DNA of 34,452 nucleotides from a virus. The notes under the pieces were generated by a model. The model saw only the letters and a program-made list of their open reading frames with translations, was not told where the DNA came from and did not search any database. Location: IMG/VR virus record IMGVR_UViG_3300031977_000482, positions 1 through 34,452 of that record, one strand, 5' to 3'. Position numbers and translations under genes: made by a program. Positions 13,393 through 20,297 of this stretch are shown here, in pieces. The stretch's first letter is position 1; every line of letters starts with the position of its first letter.

Positions 13393-13548
13393 TTAAGAGA
13401 TACAAAGCCAGAGGATCATAAGCCAAGACGCAACAGCACTTGCACAGATACAGCACCCGATAAACAAGTTTTCTAGGCGTTGTGAAGCTTTAGGCATTTG
13501 GCAATCGTCAAGGTTGATTAAGCGGTCTTTATCGATGGTAACTTTCAT
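13393..13548 (-). CDS. Small membrane protein, 51 aa
   Basis: The N-terminal half is soluble and charged (MKVTIDKDRLINLDDCQMPK). The C-terminal 23 residues are one hydrophobic, Cys-rich membrane helix (FIGCCICASAVASWLMIL then WLCIS). AGGAGG lies eight bases before the ATG, which is strong for this region. With a cytoplasmic head and one membrane segment it could tether to or inhibit a membrane-linked host function. The role is not known. Confidence 0.7.
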   Translation of the reverse strand: MKVTIDKDRLINLDDCQMPKASQRLENLFIGCCICASAVASWLMILWLCIS

Positions 13549-13566
13549 ATTATGTACCTCCTGTGA

Positions 13567-13893
13567 TTAGAAGTGAGCAATTAAGACGCAATCGTCATCC
13601 CAAGAAATAACAGAGGTATAATCTGAGAAAACATCTCTGTATTCATCTTCTTCTTCACACATCTCAAAAGCGTCAAGGTGTTTAAAGCTGTCGATGCATT
13701 CTTGTTTTGAATCGTACTCTGTGTAGTCACAGCAGAAGGCAATAGGATCAAGCTCCAGTTCAACTCCGCAATCTTCTTCGTACTCTGTGAGATATTGAAA
13801 GAGATGCTTGCGAGCTTTTACACTGAAGTTAGTACCTCTGTTGTATTGATCGAATGAATTAACGAAGTCAGATTCTGTAATGGTTTTTTTCAT
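13567..13893 (-). CDS. Conserved phage early protein with CCDYTEY motif, 108 aa
   Basis: The block YLTEYEEDCGVELELDPIAF followed by CCDYTEY, and a final DYTSVISWDDDCVLIAHF, match a pattern I recognise from many unrelated phages: a short acidic protein with [IV]A-x-CC-[DE]-[YF]-[ST]-E-[YF] and a C-terminal N/D-x-T-x-V-I strand. Its function is not established. It is strongly acidic. It sits in the early block, 22 bases after the preceding gene. The start codon is an ATG with no clear ribosome-binding site. Confidence 0.75.
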   Translation of the reverse strand: MKKTITESDFVNSFDQYNRGTNFSVKARKHLFQYLTEYEEDCGVELELDPIAFCCDYTEYDSKQECIDSFKHLDAFEMCEEEDEYRDVFSDYTSVISWDDDCVLIAHF

Positions 13894-13915
13894 GATGTAT
13901 TTTGTTTTCTAGTGT

Positions 13916-14107
13916 TTATTGATTGTTAGTGGTTTCAAATATCTTTTCGCTCTTTACCCCGTTGTAATGAACTTCAATTGTAAAGCCCCCGAAAAGATTG
14001 TTTGCATATTGCTTTGCTTTCCTAATTGCTTCTTCTTTCTTAAAAGAGAATCCTAATTGCTTGGCAAAGCCGTATTCGTTGCGTTGGTAGATGTAGTAAG
14101 TATTCAT
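13916..14107 (-). CDS. First gene of the early array, unknown, 63 aa
   Basis: A small, basic protein (MNTYYIYQRNEYGFAKQLGF, then KKEEAIRKAKQYANNLFGG) with an alpha/beta look. This is the most upstream gene of the tightly packed early array, preceded by nearly 500 bases of non-coding DNA, so its promoter should lie there. No family recognised. Function unknown. Confidence 0.6.
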   Translation of the reverse strand: MNTYYIYQRNEYGFAKQLGFSFKKEEAIRKAKQYANNLFGGFTIEVHYNGVKSEKIFETTNNQ

Positions 14108-14603
14108 GCCTCACTCATTACAGAGTTTTCTCCAGAGCTCCATCAAAAAAAGTTCAAATGATGATTGTATAAGTGCAACTTATCACCGGTATTAGATTGG
14201 TAGAGAGTAAGCAAAGGCACATTTCAATCTTTTCAATCGTTTCAAAAATAAATGAAAATGGAACATCGAAAGAGAAAAACACATAGACAAGCAATTCATG
14301 CAAATACACTAACAAGGCGACAAGATCAGCAGTTGATCAGTGCCGCAAAAGCTGGGTAATCTCTGTTGATTTGCGAAAATAATTAAGAGCTTTTACTCTG
14401 GAATCTGTGATGTTTGCATAAGTCCTTGATAATCAACAAAAGCTATTAGACATAATGAAGAATGTGCGAATCATATCCCCCTCCCCTATAAAATACTTAC
14501 GGGTATGCGGGGGTAATTAACGCACGCGTATATAGCGTAGGTGTCTCAGATTTTTCTACCAAAACTTTTCTAGGAGGTAGTTCTATATTAGTTAGGAACT
14601 TAG
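14108..14603. other. Non-coding early leader region
   Basis: No convincing gene is seen on either strand. The region is AT-rich and holds three features. A CCCCC/GGGGG dyad lies at 14477-14513 and contains, on the minus strand, ACCCGTAA (14504-14497) and TATAGGGGAGGGGG (14490-14477). A short GCGTA-TATA-GCGTA repeat lies near 14525-14539. A TTTCAA-type triple repeat lies near 14222-14250. It probably carries early promoters and possibly part of the terminal repeat. No strong sigma-70 promoter was found by eye. Confidence 0.55.
14477..14513. promoter_or_regulatory. C-run/G-run dyad with phage-promoter-like elements
   Basis: CCCCC at 14477-14481 and GGGGG at 14509-14513 form an outer inverted repeat. 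Reading the minus strand, ACCCGTAAG is followed by TATAGGGGAGGGGG. The TATAGGGG(A) part resembles the initiation region of T7-type promoters, and ACCCGTAA resembles the end of the Syn5 promoter as I recall it. Either could be chance. It lies upstream of the early gene array in the right orientation. Confidence 0.35.
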
Positions 14604-14819
14604 TCAGAAGCTCGGATCAAACGGCTCTTCATCGTCCTCTACTAGCTCGTCAAAGTCTCCTTCGAATATAACATCATCTGTTTCAGTTAACACCGACAGT
14701 TTAGCGAAGTCCAGGCATCCAGCTATTGTGTAGTCGTTAAGATCGTACTCTCGTTTAAAGCGGTATATAAGCTTTGCTAGTTCGTACTGGAAGGTCTCTG
14801 TTTGTTCATCTATTGTCAT
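14604..14819 (-). CDS. Unknown acidic protein between terminase and early genes, 71 aa
   Basis: The first 50 residues form helices with the pattern ELAKLIYRFKREYDL then IAGCLDFAKLSVL, a form I know from small phage proteins found in many phages without a proven role. The C-terminus is strongly acidic (FDELVEDDEEPFDPSF). It is the only gene in the roughly 1.2 kb between large terminase and the early array, and is flanked on both sides by non-coding DNA. It could therefore be the first early gene or lie close to the genome end. Confidence 0.65.
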   Translation of the reverse strand: MTIDEQTETFQYELAKLIYRFKREYDLNDYTIAGCLDFAKLSVLTETDDVIFEGDFDELVEDDEEPFDPSF

Positions 14820-15309
14820 GTGTTATAAGTATACAGCTATACGAGAATTTTTCATAGGTTAAACTACAACAAGATTCTTGACCAGTGTTTAAGCGGTTCC
14901 TAGAAAATAAGCTTTACAAAGTCCCTTCGGTTTGAGATCGTTATAATATTGATATTAAGATAGTACTTTAGAGTTAGTTTTAAAGTTATTATTTGTATGT
15001 ATAGGTCAAGTGTACAAGCAGTTGGTGTTAGAGTCGTATTAGCTGCTTACTGCTACAGCTTTCCTTTTAACAAAGATTCCTTAGTAGATAGCTTCAGCTA
15101 CATCAGATCAGTAAGACTCTGTTGAGCTGCTCATACATCCGTTCTTTCGCAGCTGCTTTAGAGTGGTGACTGATGCTTGTATTATAGATTCCCTTTTAAG
15201 GATAGGTGTGTTTATAAATAAACCAGCAGCAGTAGCTATAACATACTTAGTGTATTTAAACTAACTACAACAGCACTATATATACAGAGCTAAAGATTTG
15301 TTATAGAAT
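14820..15309. other. Non-coding region, candidate genome-end junction
   Basis: About 490 bases after the large terminase stop hold no supported gene. By position this matches the T7 right end/left end junction. Features seen: minus-strand TAATACGACTC (15041-15031), identical to the first 11 bases of the T7 promoter; three AGCTGCT copies (15041, 15125, 15151); and two similar TTCC(C)TTTTAA elements (15061 and 15189). Only one copy of any terminal repeat would be present in a joined assembly, so its borders cannot be read here. Confidence 0.55.
15031..15041 (-). promoter_or_regulatory. T7-promoter-like sequence
   Basis: Minus-strand TAATACGACTC matches positions -17 to -7 of the T7 promoter exactly. 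The downstream part (TAACACCAACTG) does not match the T7 initiation region. The phage polymerase specificity region differs from T7, so identity with T7 may be chance. The site is non-coding and points toward the early genes. Confidence 0.3.
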
Positions 15310-17004
15310 CTATATCCAAGTTACAGAAGCTTTGTTATTACTTCTTTTATGAAAGCTATCAGTAAACTTTGTTAGTTCTTCTTGAAGCAGTTCTTGTTGT
15401 CTATCAATCATAGATTGGTTAACATCAGCAGCCATCTGCTGCACCCAATAACCAACAGCTATTGATAACGCATCAAGACGGTCATCATGTACTAAGCTAC
15501 CCCTATCTCTTGTTATCCTGGATAACTGATACATCAGCATGTACCTTGTTTGTTGTTCAATAGGATAGCTAAGAGCTGACCTGTAATCGTTATTTATAAC
15601 AGTAGGATCGATGATAAGCCTATGAGAGTTTAACACAGGTTCAAGAGTATCAACAATCCGTAGCTCCTTCTGTTTGTTATGTCTGACTTCTTCTATTGTT
15701 ACAGGGTATGTTGTTCTAAACAGAGGCTTAATCAACTCCATAAACATACCGTCACCAAAGTTAGACTCTATCACTACCTTGTTAACTTTGTTATCCTTAG
15801 CGATAGCTACGAGTTGTTGTAAGGTCTTAGTATCGTAGCCTCCTCTTATCCCACCAGCATCCGGAACAAACAGCTGACCGTTTAACATCTTTACTACAGC
15901 GTACCCTGTTTCATCCTTACCACGACCAGATGGGTCAATAGATAGCACGGAGCCTGTGTACGGTATCATATCCCCAACAGTGTTAGCAGGTCTTCTGTAT
16001 CGATCTCCAGCTAGTCCTACATTAGGTAGTTCTCTATCACAGTTATCAGGGTCAGATGACCACACGATCTTTTCAGGGGCTACATCCACATCAACATCCA
16101 TCACTACTAGATCGTTAATCTTTAGTGGGTATCTATCAGCATCACTCAGCTTCGGATTAAGCATGAACTGTAGAGCGTACCCCGTCCGACCATACGACAT
16201 CTTTCTTTCTTCCAGGTCAAGATCAGTGAACCGTAAGGGTTCTGTAGAAGTACCGATAGTCTCAGGTGTTATGTTATCCGCTATAAGGGGTGCTAGATCG
16301 CCTCCGTAGTTGTTAATAGCTTCTGTATCATCTGGATACTCTGAAGACCATATACGGCTCTTGTATCCCCTCTCTCGCAGTTTGTTGTATATACTGTCCT
16401 CACATTGAGGAGTACCAAGAAAGATGATCCTTGAGGAGTCCAAGGGTTTAATGATAGCGTCGAACTCTTTTACTTGTTCATCCAGCTTATCTCTCATTCC
16501 TTGAGTAGCACTGTTGTTAGCTACCTCCACATCGTCTGCTACAATTATATCAGCACGAGAACCTGTTAGCTGGGATGATATACCTAGCGACTTAACAGAG
16601 GGTGCGTGAGAGGCGGGAGCAGGTCCTACATCAAATGCTATCTTACTGAATCGTTGGTTCTCTGATGGCTTTAATCCTTGTAAAATGGGAATCTCCTGAA
16701 TGATTCGCAAGGTAAATGTAGAGAAGTCATCTGATCTATTCTTACTAGCTGATACAACAAGTATGTTTTTAGATGGGTCCAGCAGTAGCTGATGTACTAC
16801 AAAAGCACTACAGACCCAACTTTTTCCAACGCCCCTAAAAGCCATAATAACAGACCGCTTAGGACCATGTTGTAAATAAGACGCTATGTCATACTGCAGT
16901 TCAGTCGGATCTGGTAAATTCAAATGCTTCCATACTAAGTATAAGAAGTTTCTGAAATCTTTTAGTTGTGGCGGGACTTTTACATTCTTTACAGACCTTG
17001 CCAT
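15310..17004 (-). CDS. terL: Terminase large subunit (T7 gp19-like), 564 aa
   Basis: The ATPase domain has Walker A in FRGVGKSW (residues about 56-63) and Walker B in ADIIVADDVEV (about 150-160). The nuclease domain has LSIDPSGRGKDETGYAVV, a VIESNFGDGMF segment and HDDRLDALSIAVGYW, which supply the acidic metal ligands. Length is close to T7 gp19 (586 aa). It cuts concatemers and drives DNA into the prohead at the portal. The start overlaps the HNH gene by 16 bases. The stop codon is followed by the long non-coding region, as in T7. Confidence 0.96.
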   Translation of the reverse strand: MARSVKNVKVPPQLKDFRNFLYLVWKHLNLPDPTELQYDIASYLQHGPKRSVIMAFRGVGKSWVCSAFVVHQLLLDPSKNILVVSASKNRSDDFSTFTLRIIQEIPILQGLKPSENQRFSKIAFDVGPAPASHAPSVKSLGISSQLTGSRADIIVADDVEVANNSATQGMRDKLDEQVKEFDAIIKPLDSSRIIFLGTPQCEDSIYNKLRERGYKSRIWSSEYPDDTEAINNYGGDLAPLIADNITPETIGTSTEPLRFTDLDLEERKMSYGRTGYALQFMLNPKLSDADRYPLKINDLVVMDVDVDVAPEKIVWSSDPDNCDRELPNVGLAGDRYRRPANTVGDMIPYTGSVLSIDPSGRGKDETGYAVVKMLNGQLFVPDAGGIRGGYDTKTLQQLVAIAKDNKVNKVVIESNFGDGMFMELIKPLFRTTYPVTIEEVRHNKQKELRIVDTLEPVLNSHRLIIDPTVINNDYRSALSYPIEQQTRYMLMYQLSRITRDRGSLVHDDRLDALSIAVGYWVQQMAADVNQSMIDRQQELLQEELTKFTDSFHKRSNNKASVTWI

Positions 17005-17717
17005 ATCTCGGTGTGTTTATCTTGTTTACGCAGGTTCCATTTAGCTGGTACTACTTGTAAGTTTAGTGGGTGATGTAAACCTCCTTTAGCTAAAGGTACT
17101 ATATGGTCTACATGAAAAGGTATCTGAAGTTTTTTAGAGACCCGTTCACAGTGTTTATAAATTTGTTTTATCTCGTCCTCTTGTTCTGTTGTAAGACCTA
17201 CAATAGCTTTTTTTATTTTACTTCTTCGTTTACTACTTGCTGCTCTTAAAGTAATCTTACCTTTATCTGTCTTCCTATATCGCTGTACAGCCTTTTTTCC
17301 TTTTTCAGTTTTGTTATAACGAGCATTAGCTTTGATATTGTTTTTCCTTCCAGCTTCCGTTCTATAATAGCGTGCTACCCCCTCCTTTTTTCTTTTCTTA
17401 TATTTTTCGTCGTTTTTGTAGCGTTCCCTGTCTCTTTTTCTTATACGCTCTTTATTTTTTTGTCTATAAATCTTATCTGATATTTCCCTCCGCTCCAAGT
17501 ACGATAAAACAACCCAGTTCTCCCTGTTACTATCTTTTCTGTAATCAAGATAAAACAAACCTTCTACAGTAGGGTGAGGGTCGCCTCTTTTAAAAGTTCC
17601 TTTAGGTTTTCCAGTTGCTAACAATTTTTGATTGAAGCCTTTACCACGCCTGTACTTATCCAGGCTATCTTCAAACAAATCAAGCTTCAGCTGCATCTCT
17701 CTCGTATTCGTCGCCAA
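16989..17717 (-). CDS. HNH endonuclease between terminase genes, 242 aa
   Basis: The C-terminal domain has HVDHIVPLAKGGLHHPLNLQ and then VVPAKWNLRKQDK, a standard HNH ββα-metal site. The N-terminal part has GDPHPTVEGLFYLDYR. The middle (about residues 85-165) is a very basic array of short repeats of the form RY-x-[KR]-T-[ED]-x-GK, which probably wraps DNA. It overlaps terS by 38 bases and terL by 16 bases. HNH genes beside terminase genes may either be homing enzymes or help packaging. The repeat array favours specific DNA binding. Confidence 0.85.
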   Translation of the reverse strand: MATNTREMQLKLDLFEDSLDKYRRGKGFNQKLLATGKPKGTFKRGDPHPTVEGLFYLDYRKDSNRENWVVLSYLERREISDKIYRQKNKERIRKRDRERYKNDEKYKKRKKEGVARYYRTEAGRKNNIKANARYNKTEKGKKAVQRYRKTDKGKITLRAASSKRRSKIKKAIVGLTTEQEDEIKQIYKHCERVSKKLQIPFHVDHIVPLAKGGLHHPLNLQVVPAKWNLRKQDKHTEIWQGL

Positions 17718-17922
17718 ATGGTACTTGAATTGTTTTGTTTAAGTCTTCTAAAGGTGAACCCATCCCGCTATCCATCAGTACGTTGTTGTCTTTCAAAAAT
17801 TGACGAGCGGAGTTAAGAATCGCAGCATTAAACTCTCCTTCAGCGTGCATAAGCTCGATGCTTTCCTTGTACGCTTTAGCTACCTTGTCATGTAGTTTAC
17901 TTCCCTCTTCGTGACTTAGCAT
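17680..17922 (-). CDS. terS: Terminase small subunit (T7 gp18-like), 80 aa
   Basis: A small helical, acidic protein in the gp18 position before large terminase. The central AEGEFNAAILNSARQFLKDN block resembles the conserved helix of small terminase proteins of marine T7-like phages (A-x-x-x-[IV]-A-R-Q-F-L-K-D-N). Length is near T7 gp18 (89 aa). It recognises the genome junction and recruits large terminase. It follows the strong terminator at 17995-18023, so a promoter is expected in the gap at 17923-17994, though none is clear by eye. The HNH gene overlaps its end. Confidence 0.8.
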   Translation of the reverse strand: MLSHEEGSKLHDKVAKAYKESIELMHAEGEFNAAILNSARQFLKDNNVLMDSGMGSPLEDLNKTIQVPFGDEYERDAAEA

Positions 17923-17994
17923 GGTGTTATATTAATAAAGGTTTGTTATTTGTGCAAGAGTGTTTAGCGACCGTAGGAAGTAAACACCACCAAC

Positions 17995-18023
17995 AAAAAG
18001 AGGCAGCCCGATTGGACTGCCCC
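17995..18023 (-). terminator. Rho-independent-type terminator
   Basis: On the minus strand GGGGCAGTCC (18023-18014), loop AATC, then GGGCTGCCTC (18009-18000) pair fully over ten positions with two G-U pairs, followed by five T. It lies 27 bases after the stop of the 317-aa virion gene and before terS. It should end or reduce transcription of the structural operon, like T-phi in T7 but at a later place in the gene order. Confidence 0.9.
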
Positions 18024-18050
18024 TTGATGGTGATATGAGTAATAAGACTC

Positions 18051-19004
18051 TTAGCTTAAAGCAGCTTCAAACTCAGCAACGGTTCCTAATTCAGTTCCGT
18101 TGTGGTAGATGTTACCGTCGAACTTTGCACGAGCAGCTGAACCGTCAGTCGAAGAGATGTCGGTAGCAGCAGCAGTTGCGGAAGTTGAGAGAACCTTAAA
18201 CATGTCGTCTCCTTCGTCCCAGATGAAAGCAACATTGGATTCAGCAGAACCACGCTCAACGATGAAACCACCGTCATTAGAAGCATTCGTTCCGGAACCT
18301 GCACCTTTAGAAAGGTTCATGATGCTGTCAGCTACATCGATGTTAGTGGTGTTTACGGAAGTCGTAGTACCATTAACAGTCAAGTTACCGCTGAATGTAG
18401 CATTGGCAGCAGAGATGTTACCGGAGAAGGAAGCGGAGTTACCGTCGGAAGCTAGCGATCCAGTTTGAGTTTGCAGATTGCTGATGTCCGTGTCGTTGCT
18501 GGATACATTGCTTTGAAGAGTAGCGATGTCCGAATCATTCGACGAAACATTGGATTGCAAAGTAGCAATATCAGAATCGTTAGAGCTAACATTAGACTGA
18601 AGAGTACTGATGTCAGAGGAGTTAGTCGAAACACTGGACTGAAGGCTGGAGATGTCGCTATCGTTAGAAGATACAGCGTCAGCAACAGTTTTAAGTTGGC
18701 TATCAAGAGCTTCGTCAGCAGCTTTAAGGCTGGTAACAGAACCGAGATAGTTGGTGGAACTGTTAGCACTGTAAGCACCGTTAGAACCAAGACCAGCACC
18801 AGTTTGAGTAGCGTCAAGTTCTGATTGAAGACCAGTAGCTGTAGAAGATACTGAATCAACATAAGCTTTGGTAGCAGCGTGAAGGGATGAGGTAGGAGCA
18901 CCTGAGAGCGTCAAAGCTCCGGTCATTGTTCCTCCTGCGAGGGCAAGCTTCTTATCAAGCTCTACTTTGGTTTTTTGACCCAATTGGGTAAGCAAACTAG
19001 ACAT
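18051..19004 (-). CDS. Fibre-type virion protein with 14-residue repeats, 317 aa
   Basis: The N-terminus MSSLLTQLGQKTK is shared with the next upstream gene. Residues about 24-52 hold GGTMTGALTLSGAPTS then LHAATKAYVDS, a common tail-fibre element. Residues about 110-180 are five near-perfect 14-residue units (SNDSDIATLQSNVS type), forming a coiled coil of two heptads each. The C-terminal part (LTVNGTTTSVNTTNIDV, then NDGGFIVERG and AFIWDEGDD) matches a beta domain seen in fibres of marine phages. It is likely a side fibre or fibre-associated protein. A terminator follows the stop. Confidence 0.8.
   Translation of the reverse strand: MSSLLTQLGQKTKVELDKKLALAGGTMTGALTLSGAPTSSLHAATKAYVDSVSSTATGLQSELDATQTGAGLGSNGAYSANSSTNYLGSVTSLKAADEALDSQLKTVADAVSSNDSDISSLQSSVSTNSSDISTLQSNVSSNDSDIATLQSNVSSNDSDIATLQSNVSSNDTDISNLQTQTGSLASDGNSASFSGNISAANATFSGNLTVNGTTTSVNTTNIDVADSIMNLSKGAGSGTNASNDGGFIVERGSAESNVAFIWDEGDDMFKVLSTSATAAATDISSTDGSAARAKFDGNIYHNGTELGTVAEFEAALS
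18465..18675 (-). repeat. Five 14-residue coding repeats
   Basis: Five successive units of about 42 bases code for the same S-x-N-D-S-D-I-x-x-L-Q-S-x-V pattern. The DNA of the units differs mainly at synonymous positions, so the protein repeat is kept while the DNA repeat is broken up. Limits are approximate. Confidence 0.75.
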
Positions 19005-19068
19005 AATATATAATCCTTTGTTGTGGGTTAGTTGTGTTTAAGAAAGTTATAAGGATAGCTAATAGGTG

Positions 19069-19416
19069 TCAAGCAACAGGTTCAACAATAAGAATATCTC
19101 CAAGCTCTGTTGTTAAGCTATCTCCATCTTCTGCAAGGATATGAGTAACAGTAGGTACATTCCCACCTAGCTCTATAATCTTCCAAGCAGTACCGTCGTC
19201 AATCGCCAGACAAGGACCACCGTTTCCGTCACCATCTGTTACATAGATAACACGACCTGATGTACCGTTGGCAGGCAGAGCAGATGATAGATACGATCCG
19301 AATTGTATAGATTGTGATACAGACAGATCACCGCTTATCAATCCTCCTGACTTATCAAACTTATTATTAAGCTTGGCTTTAACCTTTTGTCCTAATTGTG
19401 TAAGTAAGCTACTCAT
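19069..19416 (-). CDS. Fibre-associated small protein with shared end tags, 115 aa
   Basis: The N-terminus MSSLLTQLGQKVKAKLNNK matches the start of the 317-aa fibre-type protein downstream. The last 15 residues match the end of the 61-aa protein at 562-747. The middle has SGGLISGDLSV and a SGRVIYVTDGDGNGGPCLAI stretch, a short beta domain known from fibre accessory proteins (L-x-Y-V-T-D-x-D). It may be an adaptor that docks to the virion by its N-terminal tag. Function inferred. Confidence 0.7.
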   Translation of the reverse strand: MSSLLTQLGQKVKAKLNNKFDKSGGLISGDLSVSQSIQFGSYLSSALPANGTSGRVIYVTDGDGNGGPCLAIDDGTAWKIIELGGNVPTVTHILAEDGDSLTTELGDILIVEPVA

Positions 19417-19433
19417 ATCGAGGCGATGTTATA

Positions 19434-19667
19434 TTAGGGTGTAGTTAAGCCGTCAAGGAAATCTTGGTAATCACCTACTTCTTCTTCACGAGCGTCAAGG
19501 AAGTAAGGCAGGTCGTTCCAAGCAGTTGATCCGTCACCTATCTTAATTCTGTTTCGTGTAGCATCAATCTCGATTCCAAGTTCACCTTCAAGAAGTACAG
19601 GGTTAGCTGACGACCAGTTGGTTGCGGTATCTCTTCTAAGTTGTATTCTTTTACTAAAAGTAGCCAT
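19434..19667 (-). CDS. Mtd-N-like fibre protein, 77 aa
   Basis: Nearly the whole protein matches the short N-terminal domain of major tropism determinant-like fibre proteins. It has IQLRRDTATNWSSANPVLLE, then GELGIEIDATRNRIKIGDG, then STAWNDLPY. The domain usually sits at the head of longer fibres, where it trimerises or docks. Here it stands alone with a short acidic tail (EEEVGDYQDFLDGL). It probably acts as a fibre adaptor with its neighbours. It starts after a 3-base gap and is followed by the tagged 115-aa gene. Confidence 0.85.
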   Translation of the reverse strand: MATFSKRIQLRRDTATNWSSANPVLLEGELGIEIDATRNRIKIGDGSTAWNDLPYFLDAREEEVGDYQDFLDGLTTP

Positions 19668-19670
19668 TTG

Positions 19671-19925
19671 TTACGCTCCTCCTCCGTTGTAAACATCTAA
19701 ATTATTACTAGCAGTTGCCCCTAACGAATCAATCTGTGGGTCACTCAATGCAGCGTTACCACCACTTAGACCGATAATGTCTGGGTCTGATGTAATAGAA
19801 TCTGTAATAGCTTTAGCTGCTTGTGTAGTAGCGACTGCTTCAGCCACTCCTTTACTAGCAACATTACTAAGTGTCCGGTACTGAGCAGACAGCGGGTGTG
19901 GACGAACTATTTGTCGGATAGGCAT
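19671..19925 (-). CDS. Unknown virion-region protein, 84 aa
   Basis: The N-terminus is basic (MPIRQIVRPHPLSAQYRTL) and the rest is a helix rich in Ala (VASKGVAEAVATTQAAKAI) followed by a Ser/Gly/Asp-rich tail ending NGGGA. No membrane segment or motif is recognised. It lies in the run of small accessory genes between the putative holin and terminase. A structural or assembly role is inferred only from position. Confidence 0.6.
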   Translation of the reverse strand: MPIRQIVRPHPLSAQYRTLSNVASKGVAEAVATTQAAKAITDSITSDPDIIGLSGGNAALSDPQIDSLGATASNNLDVYNGGGA

Positions 19926-19926
19926 A

Positions 19927-20169
19927 TCAGCACTTCCACCTACGCAACGCTAAAGCTTTACGAGTTGGTCTACCTTTGCTGTCTTTCATCGGTCCTTTAA
20001 CTCCAGACATCCGAGCACAAAAGGAACGCTTTCTAGGACCACCACCAGGCTGAGGAGCTTTCAGATTAGAACCAGTAGCACGATTGTATTTAGCTCTACC
20101 TTTAGCAGTTAACCCACCCTTACGGGACTTCTCACCTCTACCGAGGGATAGTGAAACAGACTTAGCCAT
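19927..20169 (-). CDS. DUF6321-like basic protein, 80 aa
   Basis: This highly basic protein has the conserved blocks KGGLTAKGRAKYNRATGSNL, then RKRSFCARMSGVKGPM and a final RKALALRRWKC. The family is common in phages of aquatic bacteria and is listed, as I recall, as DUF6321. No function is proven. Its basic charge and late position suggest DNA contact in the virion or during packaging. It overlaps the preceding small gene as TAATG. Confidence 0.8.
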   Translation of the reverse strand: MAKSVSLSLGRGEKSRKGGLTAKGRAKYNRATGSNLKAPQPGGGPRKRSFCARMSGVKGPMKDSKGRPTRKALALRRWKC

Positions 20170-20297
20170 TACTTCTTCTTCGGAAATCCACGCCTCATAT
20201 TAGCGTAAGCTTTAGCAGATATAGTAGACTTCTTCTTACTACGGCTAATACCTAGTTTTTTCCTTCTGTTTATGTTGTAATATAATCCTTTTGGCAT
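20169..20297 (-). CDS. Conserved small basic phage protein (MPKGLY type), 42 aa
   Basis: The frame MPKGLYYNINRRKKLGISRS followed by KKKSTISAKAY and a lysine-rich end matches a short basic protein found in many phages, often next to DUF6321-like genes as here. Its function is unknown. Basic charge and position suggest contact with DNA or a virion part. It starts 2 bases after the holin-like gene and ends with TAATG into the next. Confidence 0.8.
   Translation of the reverse strand: MPKGLYYNINRRKKLGISRSKKKSTISAKAYANMRRGFPKKK

Noticed and set aside
14104-14118. Four-codon leader frame (MSEA) overlapping the start of the first early gene
   Set aside because: Too short to support beyond chance, although the ATGA overlap is suggestive of coupling.
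14195-14299. 34-codon minus-strand frame in the early leader
   Set aside because: Rich in Cys, Phe and Leu with no ribosome-binding site or neighbour overlap; composition fits translated AT-rich non-coding DNA.
14556-14580. CTACC/GGTAG inverted repeat as a terminator
   Set aside because: Only five pairs, a 15-base loop, and A rather than T follows on the transcribed strand.
15302-15314. TATAGA-A-TCTATA palindrome at the end of terL
   Set aside because: Overlaps the last codons and stop of terL and is short and AT-rich; nothing ties it to a function.
18465-18675. Regular repeats in the fibre-type gene as a possible CRISPR array
   Set aside because: The repeats are in frame, code for a coiled coil, and have no unique spacers.
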